From positions 95,095,198-95,159,197 of the forward strand of contig NC_080572.1 in assembly GCF_030247185.1 (NCBI RefSeq): 64,000 bases of DNA, written 5' to 3'. The translations under genes and the position numbers were made by a program. The DNA comes from Malaya genurostris (lineage: Eukaryota > Arthropoda > Insecta > Diptera > Culicidae). Each line of letters begins with the position of its first letter. Position 1 is the first letter of the stretch. The notes under the pieces were generated by a model. It worked only from the letters and a program-made list of their open reading frames with translations, had not been told where the DNA came from and ran no database searches. Below, in pieces: positions 10,640 through 20,841 of the stretch.

Positions 10640-11563
10640 GTATCCCGAATAGCCTTCACCCTCGGCTGGCCTTTATTTGGTTTATTTCCGGACCAAAGAG
10701 AAAAATAAACCGCTTAATATTTTGAAAATCTCTAAAGACTGGGCGTCAAAATATACAGCTTTGAATTTTTTTCTCAAAAATTCGTCCCGATAAGCTCAGG
10801 GTCTCGTTGACCAGTCTGAAACATGCTAATGAGATCGCTCGAAACGATCACTTTACGCGGGACTACCGCGTTTACATACCAGCTCGCGAAGTCGAAATAT
10901 ACGGAGTGATCACGGATCCAAATCTGACATGCGATGACATTCTCAAACATGGAGTCGGATGTTTTAAATATCCCTTGCTTAAGAATGTCAAGATACTGGA
11001 CTGCAAACGTTTGCATTCAGTATCGATCGCCGCGGATGGGACAAAGTCTTATCCCCACTCGGACTCGTATCGGGTGACCTTCTCCGGCTCGGCTTTGCCG
11101 AAATTCGTTCTCCTAGACAGTGTTCGTCTGCCTGTACGACTTTTCGTACCACGGGTCATGAATTGCACTAGTTGTCAACAACTAGGACACCAGCTTCCCA
11201 TTGTGGAAATCGGCCCGCTGCTCAAAATGTGGAGAGAGTCATGCGGATGTCGTTTGCGACAGAAACATTGAAAAGTGTCTTTACTGTGGGGCGGTCCCGC
11301 ATGACCTCACAGCATGTTCTGCGTATAAATTGCGTGGAGATCATTTGAAACGATCTCTCAAGCAACGATCAAACCGCTCGTTCGCAAAAATGCTGAAAAT
11401 CACCACACCACCTAAACAGAACCCCTACACCTGCTTGTCTGCGGACGATTGCGACTCTGACGATCCTCAAGAAGGTACATCTTCAACTGTCCCTCGTAGT
11501 TTTAGGAAGAGGAGAAATATATCATCTCCTAAACTCCCTAGCAAGGGTTCATCCCGAAAATAG
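10640..11563 (+). pseudogene. ORF1 remnant of the decayed LINE 2-family copy
   Basis: Reading begins around 10655 with a segment matching the YVVYFRTK region of intact ORF1 but carrying frame damage. It is open at 10807-11271 (DYRVYIPAREVEIYGV, SYRVTFSGSALP, first knuckle CTSCQQLGH). A frameshift at about 11200 breaks the first knuckle. The second and third knuckles continue in another frame (CSKCGESHADVVC, CLYCGAVPHDLTAC). The frame stops at 11563, before the hydrophobic C-terminus seen in the intact protein. Confidence 0.85.
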
Positions 11564-11577
11564 ATCCTTTTAAATAA

Positions 11578-14552
11578 CTAGTAAATAATCTGAAATGTGA
11601 CGCATTTGCATTGTGCGAAACTTGGTTAACTATTGATGTATCACTAAACTTCCACGATTTTAACATTATTCGCCTGGATCGAGATAATCCCTACGAAGGA
11701 GGGGGATTTTGGGGATCAAAGAGTGCTATTCCTTCTTTCGAATTAACCTACCCTCGATAACAGGTATTGAAGTTGTTGCATGTCATGTCACAATTAAAGG
11801 CAAGGACCTTTGTATTGCTTCCATCTTATATTCCCCCTAGAGCCTCAGTTGGGTACCACTGGCTCAACAGTATCATGCAACTTCTTCCCGCACCGACGTT
11901 AGTTTTAGGAGACTTTAACTCTCACGGTACGGGATGGGGTTGTCTTCATGATGATAACAGATCAGTTATGATCCATGATATTTGCGACAACTTCAATATG
12001 ACAATCTTGAATACGGGAGAAATGACACGAATTCCCGCACCACCAGCAAGATCAAGTGCGCTGGACTTATCCCTTTGCTCGACATCGCTACGGTTGGACT
12101 GCACGTGGAAGGTGATCCCTGATCCCCACGGTAGCGATCATCTGCCTATCGTAATTTCAATCGCCAGCGGATTAAGACCATCGGAAACAATCAATGTTTT
12201 GTTTGACCTCACACGCAATATTGATTGGAAATGCTACGCAATATCGATATCTGAGAAACTAGGAACAACACAAGAACTTCCTCCGGAGGAAGAGTATACG
12301 TTTATGGTTGGCTTGATTCTCGACACTGCGATTCAAGCTCAGACGAAACGTGTACCCGGCGCGAATACTAACATTCATCCTCCCAACCCGTGGTGGGACA
12401 AAGAGTGCTCATCACTGAATGCGGAAAAATCTGTAGCATTCAAAAAGTTCAGAAAATATGGAACACCTGATAATTATAGAAATTACGCAGCGCTAGATAA
12501 CCAAATGAAAAACTTAGTTAAAGTAAAGAAACTAGGTTACTGGCGACGGTTTGTTGACGGATTAACAAGAGAAACATCGATGAGCACTCTTTGGAACACA
12601 GCCCGACGAATGCGCAACCAAAACACAACGAACGAAAGCGAGGAATATTCTAATCGCTGTATATTCGATTTCGCTAGAAAAGTATGCCCCGATTCTGTTC
12701 CGGAACAGAAGATCTTCCGTGTCACGACATCGAATACAAACGAAACAACGTTTTCGATAGTAGAGTTCTCACTTGCGCTCTTGTCGTGTAACAATAAAGC
12801 ACCGGGGTTAGACAGAATTAAATTCAACTTGTTGAAAAATCTGCCTGACTCTGCCAAAAGGCGCTCCACACAAATGGAAAAAAGTGAGAGTTATCACCAT
12901 TCCAAAACCTGGGAAACCAGCCTCCGATCATAATTCGTATCGACCGATTGCTATGCTTTCATGTATTCGGAAATTGTTGGAGAAAATGATTCTCTTCCGT
13001 CTAGACAATAGGGTCGAGACATATGGGTTGCATTCAGATACACAATTTGGGCTCCGCAGGGGCAAAGGAACGAACGATTGTCTAGCGTTGCTCTCACAGA
13101 TGGCATCAGTTTTCTTCGACATTAAGGGGTCATTCGATTCAGTTTCCATTGACGTTCTATCTGAGAAGTTGCGTCAGCATGGTCTTTCACCAGTTTTGAA
13201 CAACTTTTAATATAATCTATTGTCTGAGAAACACATGTATTTCGCACCGGGTGATTTGTCGACAAAACGATTCAGCTACATGGGTCTTCCTCAGGGCTCA
13301 TGCTGAAGCCCCCTTTTGTACAATTTTTACATAAACAATATTGTTGAATGTATCAACACATCCTAAGACAACTTGCCGACGACAGCGTTGTGTCTATTAT
13401 AGGACTCAAAGCTGCCGATCTCCAAGGACCATTACAAGATACCATCGACCACTTGTCAACATGGGCTCTTCAAATGGGTATCGAGTTCTCTACGGAGAAA
13501 ACTGAGCTGGTAGTAATTTCAAGTAAGCGAGAACCAGCACAACTACAGCTTCAATTAAGGGGTGAAACCATAGCTCAGGCCTTCACATTTAAATATCTCG
13601 GAGTCTGCTTCGACTCCAAAAATACCTGGGGATGTCACATTAGGTATCTGAAACGAAAATGCCTACAGAGAATCAATTTCCTTCGTACAATAACCGGAAC
13701 TTGGTGGGGCTCTCACCCAGGAGACCTGATCAGGTTGCACAAAACGACGATATTGTCAGTAATGGGATATGGATGTTTCTGTTTCCGATCCGCTGCGAAT
13801 ATTCATTTCATTAAACTGGAAAGAATTCAGTATCATTGTTTGCGTATTGCTTTGGGTTGCATGCAATCAACTCATACGATGAGTCTTGAAGTGCTGGCGG
13901 GCGTCTTACCGCTGAAAAACAGATTCTTGGATCTCTCATATCGATTTCTTATCCGATGCGACATCTTGAATCCGATGGTGATAGAAAACTTTGAAAAGCT
14001 TGTCGAGCTTAATTAACAGACCCGTGTTATGTCCTTGTATTTTGACTACATGGCTCAGAATATAAATCCTTCTTCGTTTGTTCCCAGTCGTGTTCGTTTT
14101 GTGGATACTTCTAAATCTACTGTGTTTTTCGACACATCCATGAAAGAAGAAATTCGTGCAATCCCGGATCCTGTACGCCCTCAAGAGATCCCAAAAATTT
14201 TCAATAATAAATTTAAAGAAGTCGACTGTAACATTTATTGTTTTACACTAACGGATCATATCTCGACGGGTCCACTGGCTTCGGTATATTCAATGTAAAT
14301 TTCACCGCTTCCAATAAACTCAGTGATTCAGCTTCTGTTTACGTCGCAGAACTAGCTGCAATTCAGTATACCCTTGAGATCATTGAAACTCCGCCCGCAG
14401 ATCACTACTTCATTGTATCGGACAGTCTCAGTTCCATTGAGGCTCTCCGTTCAGTGAAGCCTGGAAAGCACTCACCGTATTTCCTGGGGAAAATACGGGA
14501 ACAATTGAGTGCTTTATCTGCAAAATCATACCAGATTACCTTGGCTTGGGTC
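11578..14552 (+). pseudogene. ORF2 remnant of the decayed LINE 2-family copy
   Basis: It starts within the endonuclease (CDAFALCETWL) and has a frame shift near 11700. It then reads openly from 11767 to about 12870 through GDFNSHG and SDHLPIVISI. A deletion near 12870 removes about 20 codons. Another near 13090 removes about 11 codons before QMASVFFDIKG. There are stops near 13208 and in the GLPQGSC motif (13304, TTA to TGA). The LADD motif survives as RQLADDSVV. A further stop at about 14016 and a frameshift at about 14235 precede a partial RNase H (FYTNGS, with the first Asp changed to Asn, then AELAAIQYTLE). It ends in the fifth RNase H block. It is not functional. Confidence 0.88.
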
Positions 14553-14574
14553 GACTTGGCTGACTCTCATATAT

Positions 14575-14588
14575 AACTTCTTGAAAAT
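14575..14588. repeat. Target-site duplication, 5' side of LINE 2
   Basis: AACTTCTTGAAAAT here is repeated at 20828-20841 directly after the A-tail of the plus-strand LINE. The first two A residues are ambiguous with the A-tail, so the duplication is 12-14 bp. Confidence 0.85.
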
Positions 14589-15185
14589 CATTGCCGTTTC
14601 AACCTTCCGAGCGAACAGACGTGATTTGGATTTAATGCGAAAGCATTGAAAACCATTTGTGTGTGTGATAAAGTGGTCGGACGATATTGCGTGATAGACA
14701 ATAGTGCTTTTTCCTCTGAGAGGTTTTTTTTCGCGTTATATAATAGAACAGTGCCTTATTGTGAGCGGTCGATCGAAACGGTACCGTTAGCCGGTTATTG
14801 TTCCGCCGATCAAGGCCAAGTGTGCGGATTATAAACAAGCGGCCATTGTTCCCTGTGTCGATTGTGATCGAACATTGAAGTGAAGTGATACCGTTAGTCC
14901 ATACAAACTATAAACAGTTTATTTGTGCCTTTTCCTCGGTGAGGTTTTTTGCACCTTCGCACCGAACCGTTAGCTGGTGCTTTGTGCTTTTCCTCGTAGA
15001 GGTTTTTTGGCATCAATTGAAGTGGCAATCGACCAAGAGCAGGTCTTGGCGACCGTTCCTTGCATTTGTACAACAAGCTAAGTATTGCCTTTTTCTTTAT
15101 TCTTATTACTTATTACAGTTTATTGTTGCATCCCTCTTATAATTTACCACTTGCCTAAATATAACCTCGTGCTACAGTAAGCACA
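14589..15185 (+). promoter_or_regulatory. 5' UTR of LINE 2 with repeated hairpin-plus-T-run modules
   Basis: The roughly 600-base leader contains three CCTCNNNGAGG hairpins, each followed by six to eight T: 14713-14723, 14934-14944 and 14992-15002. Three ACCGTTAG motifs lie among them (14783, 14890, 14966). In this clade the leader is expected to hold an internal promoter. I infer, but cannot show, that the repeats are regulatory or structural. Short frames within it look incidental. Confidence 0.65.
14713..15008 (+). repeat. Three CCTC-NNN-GAGG-Tn hairpins
   Basis: Each copy is preceded by a TGCYTTTTC-like stretch, has a perfect 4-bp stem with a 3-base loop, and is followed by T8 (14724-14731), T6 (14945-14950) or T6 (15003-15008). 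The spacings are 221 and 58 bases. The loop bases differ (TGA, GGT, GTA) while the stems are conserved, which hints at selection on pairing. Confidence 0.75.
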
Positions 15186-16538
15186 ATGAGTCCTCCCCCT
15201 CCAGACGAAGAAATGAAGACAGATCCTAATCCGCCTGTTGTTGACAGTAATAAAACCCCCCGGATTAAGGAATATTCCGATGAACCCTCGCTATCGACCG
15301 GTCCATATGTGGTGTACTTCCGGACCAAATCTAAAGATAAAGCATTGAATTTATTGACATTAAATAAGAACCTGACGTCACATTACCCGACTATCACACA
15401 AATAGTAAAAATGCGCTCCGACAAACTCAGGGTCTCGTTGACCAGCTTAAAGCAGGCTAATGAGATCGTTCGAAATGAGCTCTTTACGCGGGATTATCGC
15501 GTATATGTACCAGCCCGCGAAGTCGAAATAGACGGCGTGGTCACAGATGCAGGTTTGACTTGCGCAGATATTCTTGAGCACGGGGTTGGCGGTTTCAAAA
15601 ACCCCTTACTCAAGAATCTGAAGATACTGGATTGCAAACGCTTGCATTCAGTATCGATCGCCGAGGATGGGTCAAAATCTTATCCTCAATCGAACTCGTA
15701 TCGTGTGACCTTCGCTGGTTCGGCTTTGCCAAATTATGTCCTTCTGGACAGGGTTCGTCTACCCGTACGTCTCTTCGTGCCGCGGGTTATGAACTGTACT
15801 AATTGCCAGCAATTAGGACACACAGCCTCCCATTGTGCGAATCGGCCCCGTTGTTCGAAGTGTGGAGAGCGTCATGCGGATGGCTCTTGCGGAAGAGCCA
15901 TTGAAAAGTGTCTCTACTGCAGTGAGGGTCCGCATGATCTCTCAGCATGTCCCACCTACAAATTGCGTGGAGATAAGCTAAAGCACTCTTTGAGGGAACG
16001 CTCCAAGCGCACATTTGCAGAAATGCTAAAGAGTGCTACACCACCAAGCCCATCTGCAAATCCCTATGCTTGCTTGTCAACAGACGAGTGCGATTCAGAC
16101 GACCCTCTCGAAGGCACATCTTCGGCCATCCCTCGTAGCAACAGGAAAAGGAGAAATATTTCCTCTCATAAGCTACCTAGTAAGGGTTCGAAGGTGGCCC
16201 TTGAGGGGCCTCCAAAAGTAACAGCTAATGGTAGTGTTAGTAAAACACCGAAGCAAAGAATAGCTCCTGATCTAGAAAAACTGAGATCTGATAAGGAGTT
16301 TCCAACACTTCCTAAGACAAACAAAAACTCAATTGTCCCTAAAGACCAGTCAAAGAATCAACCAAATGCTGGATTTATTAAATTCTCTGATATAGTGGAC
16401 TGGATTTTTAAAACTTTCAATATCTCTGACCCCTTGAAAGGTATTTTGATGACCTTTGTACCCGTAGCTGAGACGTTTTTGAAACAGTTGACTGTAAAAT
16501 GGCCCCTTCTTTCAGCGATTGTATCCTTCGATGGCTAA
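15186..16538 (+). CDS. LINE 2 ORF1: Gag-like zinc-knuckle nucleic-acid-binding protein
   Basis: 450 residues from the ATG at 15186, shortly after a CACA context. The N-terminus is proline- and acid-rich. The conserved region covers about 38-200 (VVYFRTKSK, DYRVYVPAREVEIDGVV, SYRVTFAGSALPNY). The knuckles are C204-C217 (CX2CX4HX4C), C223-C235 (CX2CX3HX4C) and C242-C255 (CX2CX4HX4C). A basic, serine-rich segment follows, and the C-terminus has hydrophobic helices much like those of LINE 1 ORF1. The predicted role is packaging of element RNA into a ribonucleoprotein. The gene ends in ATGGCTAA, where the ATG is the ORF2 start. Confidence 0.91.
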   Translation: MSPPPPDEEMKTDPNPPVVDSNKTPRIKEYSDEPSLSTGPYVVYFRTKSKDKALNLLTLNKNLTSHYPTITQIVKMRSDKLRVSLTSLKQANEIVRNELFTRDYRVYVPAREVEIDGVVTDAGLTCADILEHGVGGFKNPLLKNLKILDCKRLHSVSIAEDGSKSYPQSNSYRVTFAGSALPNYVLLDRVRLPVRLFVPRVMNCTNCQQLGHTASHCANRPRCSKCGERHADGSCGRAIEKCLYCSEGPHDLSACPTYKLRGDKLKHSLRERSKRTFAEMLKSATPPSPSANPYACLSTDECDSDDPLEGTSSAIPRSNRKRRNISSHKLPSKGSKVALEGPPKVTANGSVSKTPKQRIAPDLEKLRSDKEFPTLPKTNKNSIVPKDQSKNQPNAGFIKFSDIVDWIFKTFNISDPLKGILMTFVPVAETFLKQLTVKWPLLSAIVSFDG

Positions 16539-19500
16539 TTTATCCAATGAGGTCAAGGATTTGATCACTGTTTTACAATGGAATTGCAGAAGTATCATCC
16601 CAAAAATTGATTCCTTCAAACATCTATTATATACCACGAATTGCGATGCATTTGCATTGTGCGAAACTTGGTTAACTTCTGAAATATCTCTCAACTTCCA
16701 CAATTTTAATATTATTCGTTTGGATCGAGAAACCCCCTATGGAGGAGTACTTTTGGGAATCAAAAAGTGCTATTCCTTTTATCGAATTAACCTCCTCTCG
16801 ATACCAGGTATTGAAGTTGTCGCATGTCATGTTACAATCAAAGGTAAGGACCTTTGTATTGCTTCCATCTACATTCCCCCTAGAGCCTCGGTTGGGCATC
16901 AGCGGCTCAGTGATATCATAGAACTCCTTCCCGCACCAACGTTGGTTTTAGGAGACTTTAACTCACACGGTACGGGATGGGGTTGTCTTCATGACGATAA
17001 CAGATCAGCTATGATCCATGATATTTGTGACAACTTCAATATGACAATATTGAATACGGGAGAAATGACACGGATTCCTGCACCACCAGCAAGACCAAGT
17101 GCGCTGGATTTATCCCTTTGCTCGACATCGCTACGGTTGGATTGCAAGTGGAAGGTAATCCCCGATCCTCACGGTAGCGATCATCTACCTATCGTAATTT
17201 CAATCGCCAACGGATTAAGACCATCGGAGACAATCAATGTTTCGTATGACCTCACACGAAATATTGATTGGAAATATTACGCAAATGCGATGTCTGAGAA
17301 ACTGGAAACAACACAAGAACTTCCTCCGGAGGAAGAGTACACGCTTTTGACTGGCTTGATTCTCGACTCCGCGATTCAAGCTCAGACGAAACGTGTACCC
17401 GGCGCGAAAACTAACATCCTTCCTCCCAATCCGTGGTGGGACAAAGAGTGCTCATCACTGAACGCGGAAAGATCTTTAGCATTCAAAAAGTTCAGAAAAT
17501 ATGGAACACCTGATAATTATAGAAATTACGCAGCGCTAGATAAGCAAATGAAGAACTTAGTTAAAGCAAAGAAACTAGGTTACTGGCGACGGTTTGTTGA
17601 CGGATTAACAAAAGAAACATCGATGAGCACTCTTTGGAACACAGCCCGACGAATGCGAAACCAAAACACCACGAACGAAAGCGACGAATATTCCAACCGT
17701 TGGATATTCGATTTCGCTAAAAAAGTATGTCCAGACTCTGTTCCGGAACAGAAGATCTCCCGCGCCGCGACATCAAATACAAACGAAACACCGTTTTCGA
17801 TGGTAGAGTTCTCACTTGCGCTCTTGTCATGTAACAATAAGGCCCCGGGGTTAGACAGAATCAAATTCAACTTGTTGAAGAATCTGCCTGACACCGCCAA
17901 AAGACGCTTGCTGAATTTATTCAACAAGTTCCTCGAGGGTAATATTGTCCCACACGACTGGAGACAAGTGAGAGTTATCGCCATTCAAAAACCTGGGAAA
18001 CCAGCCTCCGATCACAATTCGTATCGGCCGATTGCTATGCTTTCCTGTATCCGGAAGTTGTTCGAAAAAATGATTCTCTTCCGTCTAGACAATTGGGTCG
18101 AAACTAATGGCTTTCTTTCAGATACACAATTTGGTTTCCGCAGGGGTAAAGGAACGAACGATTGTCTTGCGTTGCTCTCAACAGAAATTCAAATGGCATT
18201 TGCTCGTAAAGAACAAATGGCATCAGTATTTCTAGACATCAAGGGGGCTTTTGATTCAGTTTCTATAAATATCCTATCTAAGAAGCTGCACCAGCATGGT
18301 CTTTCGCCGGTTTTGAACACCTTTTTATATAATCTATTGTCCGAGAAACACATGTATTTCGCACATGGTGATTTGTCGACAATAAGATTTAGCTACATGG
18401 GTCTTCCTCAGGGCTCATGCTTAAGCCCCCTTTTATACAATTTTTACGTAAAAGATATCGATGAATATATCAACACATCTTGCACGCTAAGACAACTTGC
18501 CGACGACAGCGTTGTGTCCATTATAGGATCCAAAACTGCCGATCTGCAAGGACCATTACAAGATACACTCCACAACTTGTCCACGTGGGCTCTTCAACTT
18601 GGTATCGACTTCTCTACGGAGAAAACTGAGCTGGTTGTATTTTCAAGGAAGCGAGAACCAGCACAACTGCAGCTTCAACTAAGGGGTGAAACCATAGCTC
18701 AGGTCTTCACATTCAAATATCTCGGGGTCTGGTTCGACTCCAAAGGCACCTGGGGATGTCATATTAGGTATCTGAAACAAAAATGCCAACAGAGAATTAA
18801 CTTTCTTCGTACAATAACCGGATCATGGTGGGGTGCCCACCCAGGAGACCTGATCAGGCTGTACCAAACAACGATATTGTCCGTAATGGAATGCTTCTGC
18901 TTCCGATCCGCCGCGAACACCCATTTCATTAAACTGGAAAGAGTTCAGTATCGTTGTTTGCGTATTGCCTTAGGTTGCATGCAGTCGACTCATACGATGA
19001 GTCTCGAAGTGCTTGCGGGCGTCTTACCGTTGAAAAATCGATTCTGGGATCTCTCATATCGATTGCTAATCCGATGCGATATCTTAAATCTGATGGTGAT
19101 TGAAAACTTCGAAAGGCTTGTCGAGCTCAATTCTCAGACCCGTTTTATGTCCTTGTATTTTGATTACATGGCTCAGAATATTAATCCTTCTTCGTTTGTT
19201 TCCAACCGTGCTCATTTGTTGGATACTTCTGATTCTACTGTGTTTTTCGACACATCCACGAGAGAAGAGATTCGTGGAATTCCGGATCACGTGCGCCCTC
19301 AAGTGGCCCCAAATATTTTTTATAATAAATTTAGAACAGTCAACTGTGAAAAGATGTTTTACACTGACGGATCAAACATCAACGAGTCCACAGGCTTCGG
19401 CATCTTCAATCAGAACATCACCGCTTCGTACAAACTCAGTGATCCGGCTTCAGTTTACGTCGCAGAATTAGCTGCTATTCAGTACACCCTCGAGATCATT

Positions 19501-20205
19501 GAAACGTTGCCCAAAGACCATTACTTCATTGTCACGGACAGTCTAAGCTCAATAGAAGCTCTCCGGGCAATGAAGCCAGGAAAGTATCCCCCATATTTCC
19601 TGGGGAAAATACGGGAACACTTGCGAACTTTATCTGAACGGTCTTATTCAATATCGTTAGTCTGGGTCCCTTCACATTGTTCCATTCCGGGAAATGAAAA
19701 GGCAGACTCATTGGCTAAAGTGGGCGCATTAGAAGGTGATATTTATGAAAGACCAATCTGCTTCAATGAATTTTTCAGTATTTCTCGTCGAAGAGCACTT
19801 GAAAGTTGGCAAACTTCATGGAGTAATGACGAACTGGGACGATGGCTACATTCCATTATCCCTAGGGTATCGACGAAACCTTGGTTCAGGAGGATGAACG
19901 TGAGTCGCGATTTCATTCGTGTTATGTCTCGGCTCATGTCTAATCACTACACATTCAACGCACATCTTCGGCGTATTGGGGTCATGGAGAGCGGTCTCTG
20001 CACCTGTGGCAACGGTTATCAGGACATCGAGCATGTCGTATGGTCATGTGTGGGGTATTGTGACGCCAGGTCTGTTTTAAAGGACTCCCTCAGGGCCCGA
20101 GGTAGACCACCTGATGTTCCGGTTCGAGATGTGTTGGCGAGTCGGGATATATCATATATGTTACTCATATATAAATTCCTTAAACACATTAATATACAAG
20201 TGTAA
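16531..20205 (+). CDS. LINE 2 ORF2: endonuclease-reverse transcriptase-RNase H polyprotein
   Basis: 1224 residues from the ATG at 16531, which overlaps the ORF1 stop; the frame itself opens at a TTG at 16519. Endonuclease at about 13-230 (E45, D142 in GDFNSHG, D217-H218). Reverse transcriptase at about 455-735 (D569 in FLDIKGAFD, GLPQGSCLSPLLYNFY, D658-D659 in LADD). RNase H at about 942-1070 (D946 in FYTDGS, E979, D1003, H1049, D1059). A C-terminal C1157-C1159-H1168-C1173 cluster follows. Compared with LINE 1 and with the decayed sister copy, two residues (YG) are missing after SVME in the region past the RT fingers and palm, an in-frame 6-bp loss whose effect is unknown. All catalytic residues remain. 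Confidence 0.93.
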   Translation: MANLSNEVKDLITVLQWNCRSIIPKIDSFKHLLYTTNCDAFALCETWLTSEISLNFHNFNIIRLDRETPYGGVLLGIKKCYSFYRINLLSIPGIEVVACHVTIKGKDLCIASIYIPPRASVGHQRLSDIIELLPAPTLVLGDFNSHGTGWGCLHDDNRSAMIHDICDNFNMTILNTGEMTRIPAPPARPSALDLSLCSTSLRLDCKWKVIPDPHGSDHLPIVISIANGLRPSETINVSYDLTRNIDWKYYANAMSEKLETTQELPPEEEYTLLTGLILDSAIQAQTKRVPGAKTNILPPNPWWDKECSSLNAERSLAFKKFRKYGTPDNYRNYAALDKQMKNLVKAKKLGYWRRFVDGLTKETSMSTLWNTARRMRNQNTTNESDEYSNRWIFDFAKKVCPDSVPEQKISRAATSNTNETPFSMVEFSLALLSCNNKAPGLDRIKFNLLKNLPDTAKRRLLNLFNKFLEGNIVPHDWRQVRVIAIQKPGKPASDHNSYRPIAMLSCIRKLFEKMILFRLDNWVETNGFLSDTQFGFRRGKGTNDCLALLSTEIQMAFARKEQMASVFLDIKGAFDSVSINILSKKLHQHGLSPVLNTFLYNLLSEKHMYFAHGDLSTIRFSYMGLPQGSCLSPLLYNFYVKDIDEYINTSCTLRQLADDSVVSIIGSKTADLQGPLQDTLHNLSTWALQLGIDFSTEKTELVVFSRKREPAQLQLQLRGETIAQVFTFKYLGVWFDSKGTWGCHIRYLKQKCQQRINFLRTITGSWWGAHPGDLIRLYQTTILSVMECFCFRSAANTHFIKLERVQYRCLRIALGCMQSTHTMSLEVLAGVLPLKNRFWDLSYRLLIRCDILNLMVIENFERLVELNSQTRFMSLYFDYMAQNINPSSFVSNRAHLLDTSDSTVFFDTSTREEIRGIPDHVRPQVAPNIFYNKFRTVNCEKMFYTDGSNINESTGFGIFNQNITASYKLSDPASVYVAELAAIQYTLEIIETLPKDHYFIVTDSLSSIEALRAMKPGKYPPYFLGKIREHLRTLSERSYSISLVWVPSHCSIPGNEKADSLAKVGALEGDIYERPICFNEFFSISRRRALESWQTSWSNDELGRWLHSIIPRVSTKPWFRRMNVSRDFIRVMSRLMSNHYTFNAHLRRIGVMESGLCTCGNGYQDIEHVVWSCVGYCDARSVLKDSLRARGRPPDVPVRDVLASRDISYMLLIYKFLKHINIQV

Positions 20206-20829
20206 TCTGCGTTAGTTACCCCTGTTCCTCGACTGATGCGAAGAAGAAACTCCACCCACAGGTTCGACACTAACATCCGCCCGAATCTCCCTATCCCTCG
20301 TCTGTCCACCATCTTCATTGGAACTAACAAGATCTTTCTGCTGTCACTAAATTTTCTGCTTCCCCCTCCCACGTTTTTTCACCATCTCGATGTCAACTAA
20401 TTAGATCTTTGTCGTTCTTAGTCATTTTGTTCCCATATCCCCTTTTTACTCTGTTCTCCGTAATATTTACTTCTCTGTAAATTTTTTTTTTCATTTTCCT
20501 TCGTAACATCATCATCATTGCCCACGGACGGCCGCTGTAGTCTATGAGATGAATATGGGCCTGGTATTCGTAGCCTGGGGGTGTCCCCCGCGAACCCACA
20601 CGGACAGAAAAAAGCGGCTAATACCAAGATACTTACCAACGTGTTACATTCAGTACGCCGGCCGGTGCCGATTGCCAGCTGAAGGCGGGATCTGCCAAAG
20701 TCATTACATTATCTTAATATACTATCCTAGTTTTAAGTTATTTGTTAATTAAAATTAGAAAAAGCCCTTGGCATCTTAGAGCTTAAGCAGTGTGCCTTAA
20801 TAAATTATATGATTGAAAAAAAAAAAAAA
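20206..20829 (+). other. 3' UTR and A-tail of LINE 2
   Basis: About 610 bases with no coding sequence, longer than the LINE 1 3' UTR. An AATAAA at 20799-20804 lies 12 bases before the 14-base A-run (20816-20829), consistent with a polyadenylation signal. The short frames in it are incidental. Confidence 0.8.
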
Positions 20830-20841
20830 CTTCTTGAAAAT
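20828..20841. repeat. Target-site duplication, 3' side of LINE 2
   Basis: Second copy of AACTTCTTGAAAAT (14575-14588), directly after the A-tail. Confidence 0.85.

Larger units (their letters stand above)
10640..14552 (+). mobile_element. Decayed I-clade LINE, same family as LINE 2
   Basis: This plus-strand copy holds ORF1 and ORF2 remnants that align closely with the intact element at 14589-20829. It lacks the 5' UTR and the ORF1 start. It is deleted between the ORF1 C-terminal third and ORF2 codon about 40 (junction near 11563-11590), and it is cut off inside RNase H at about 14552. Several frameshifts, internal deletions and stops are present. The intact LINE 2 begins only about 37 bases downstream. 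Confidence 0.88.
14589..20827 (+). mobile_element. Full-length I-clade non-LTR retrotransposon (LINE 2)
   Basis: A complete element of about 6.2 kb: 5' UTR 14589-15185, ORF1 15186-16538, ORF2 16531-20205, 3' UTR 20206-20815, A-tail 20816-20829. The 5' end reads CATTGCCG; LINE 1 also starts CATT. A 12-14 bp duplication flanks it. Both ORFs are open and the catalytic motifs are intact, so it is a recent insertion. It belongs to a different family from LINE 1: ORF1 and ORF2 are plainly homologous but much diverged, and the UTRs are not alike. The decayed copy at 10640-14552 is a close relative. Confidence 0.93.

Noticed and set aside
16519..16530. Upstream TTG start for LINE 2 ORF2
   Set aside because: An in-frame ATG at 16531 sits in the conserved ATGGNTAA junction. 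A TTG start is unlikely in an animal element.
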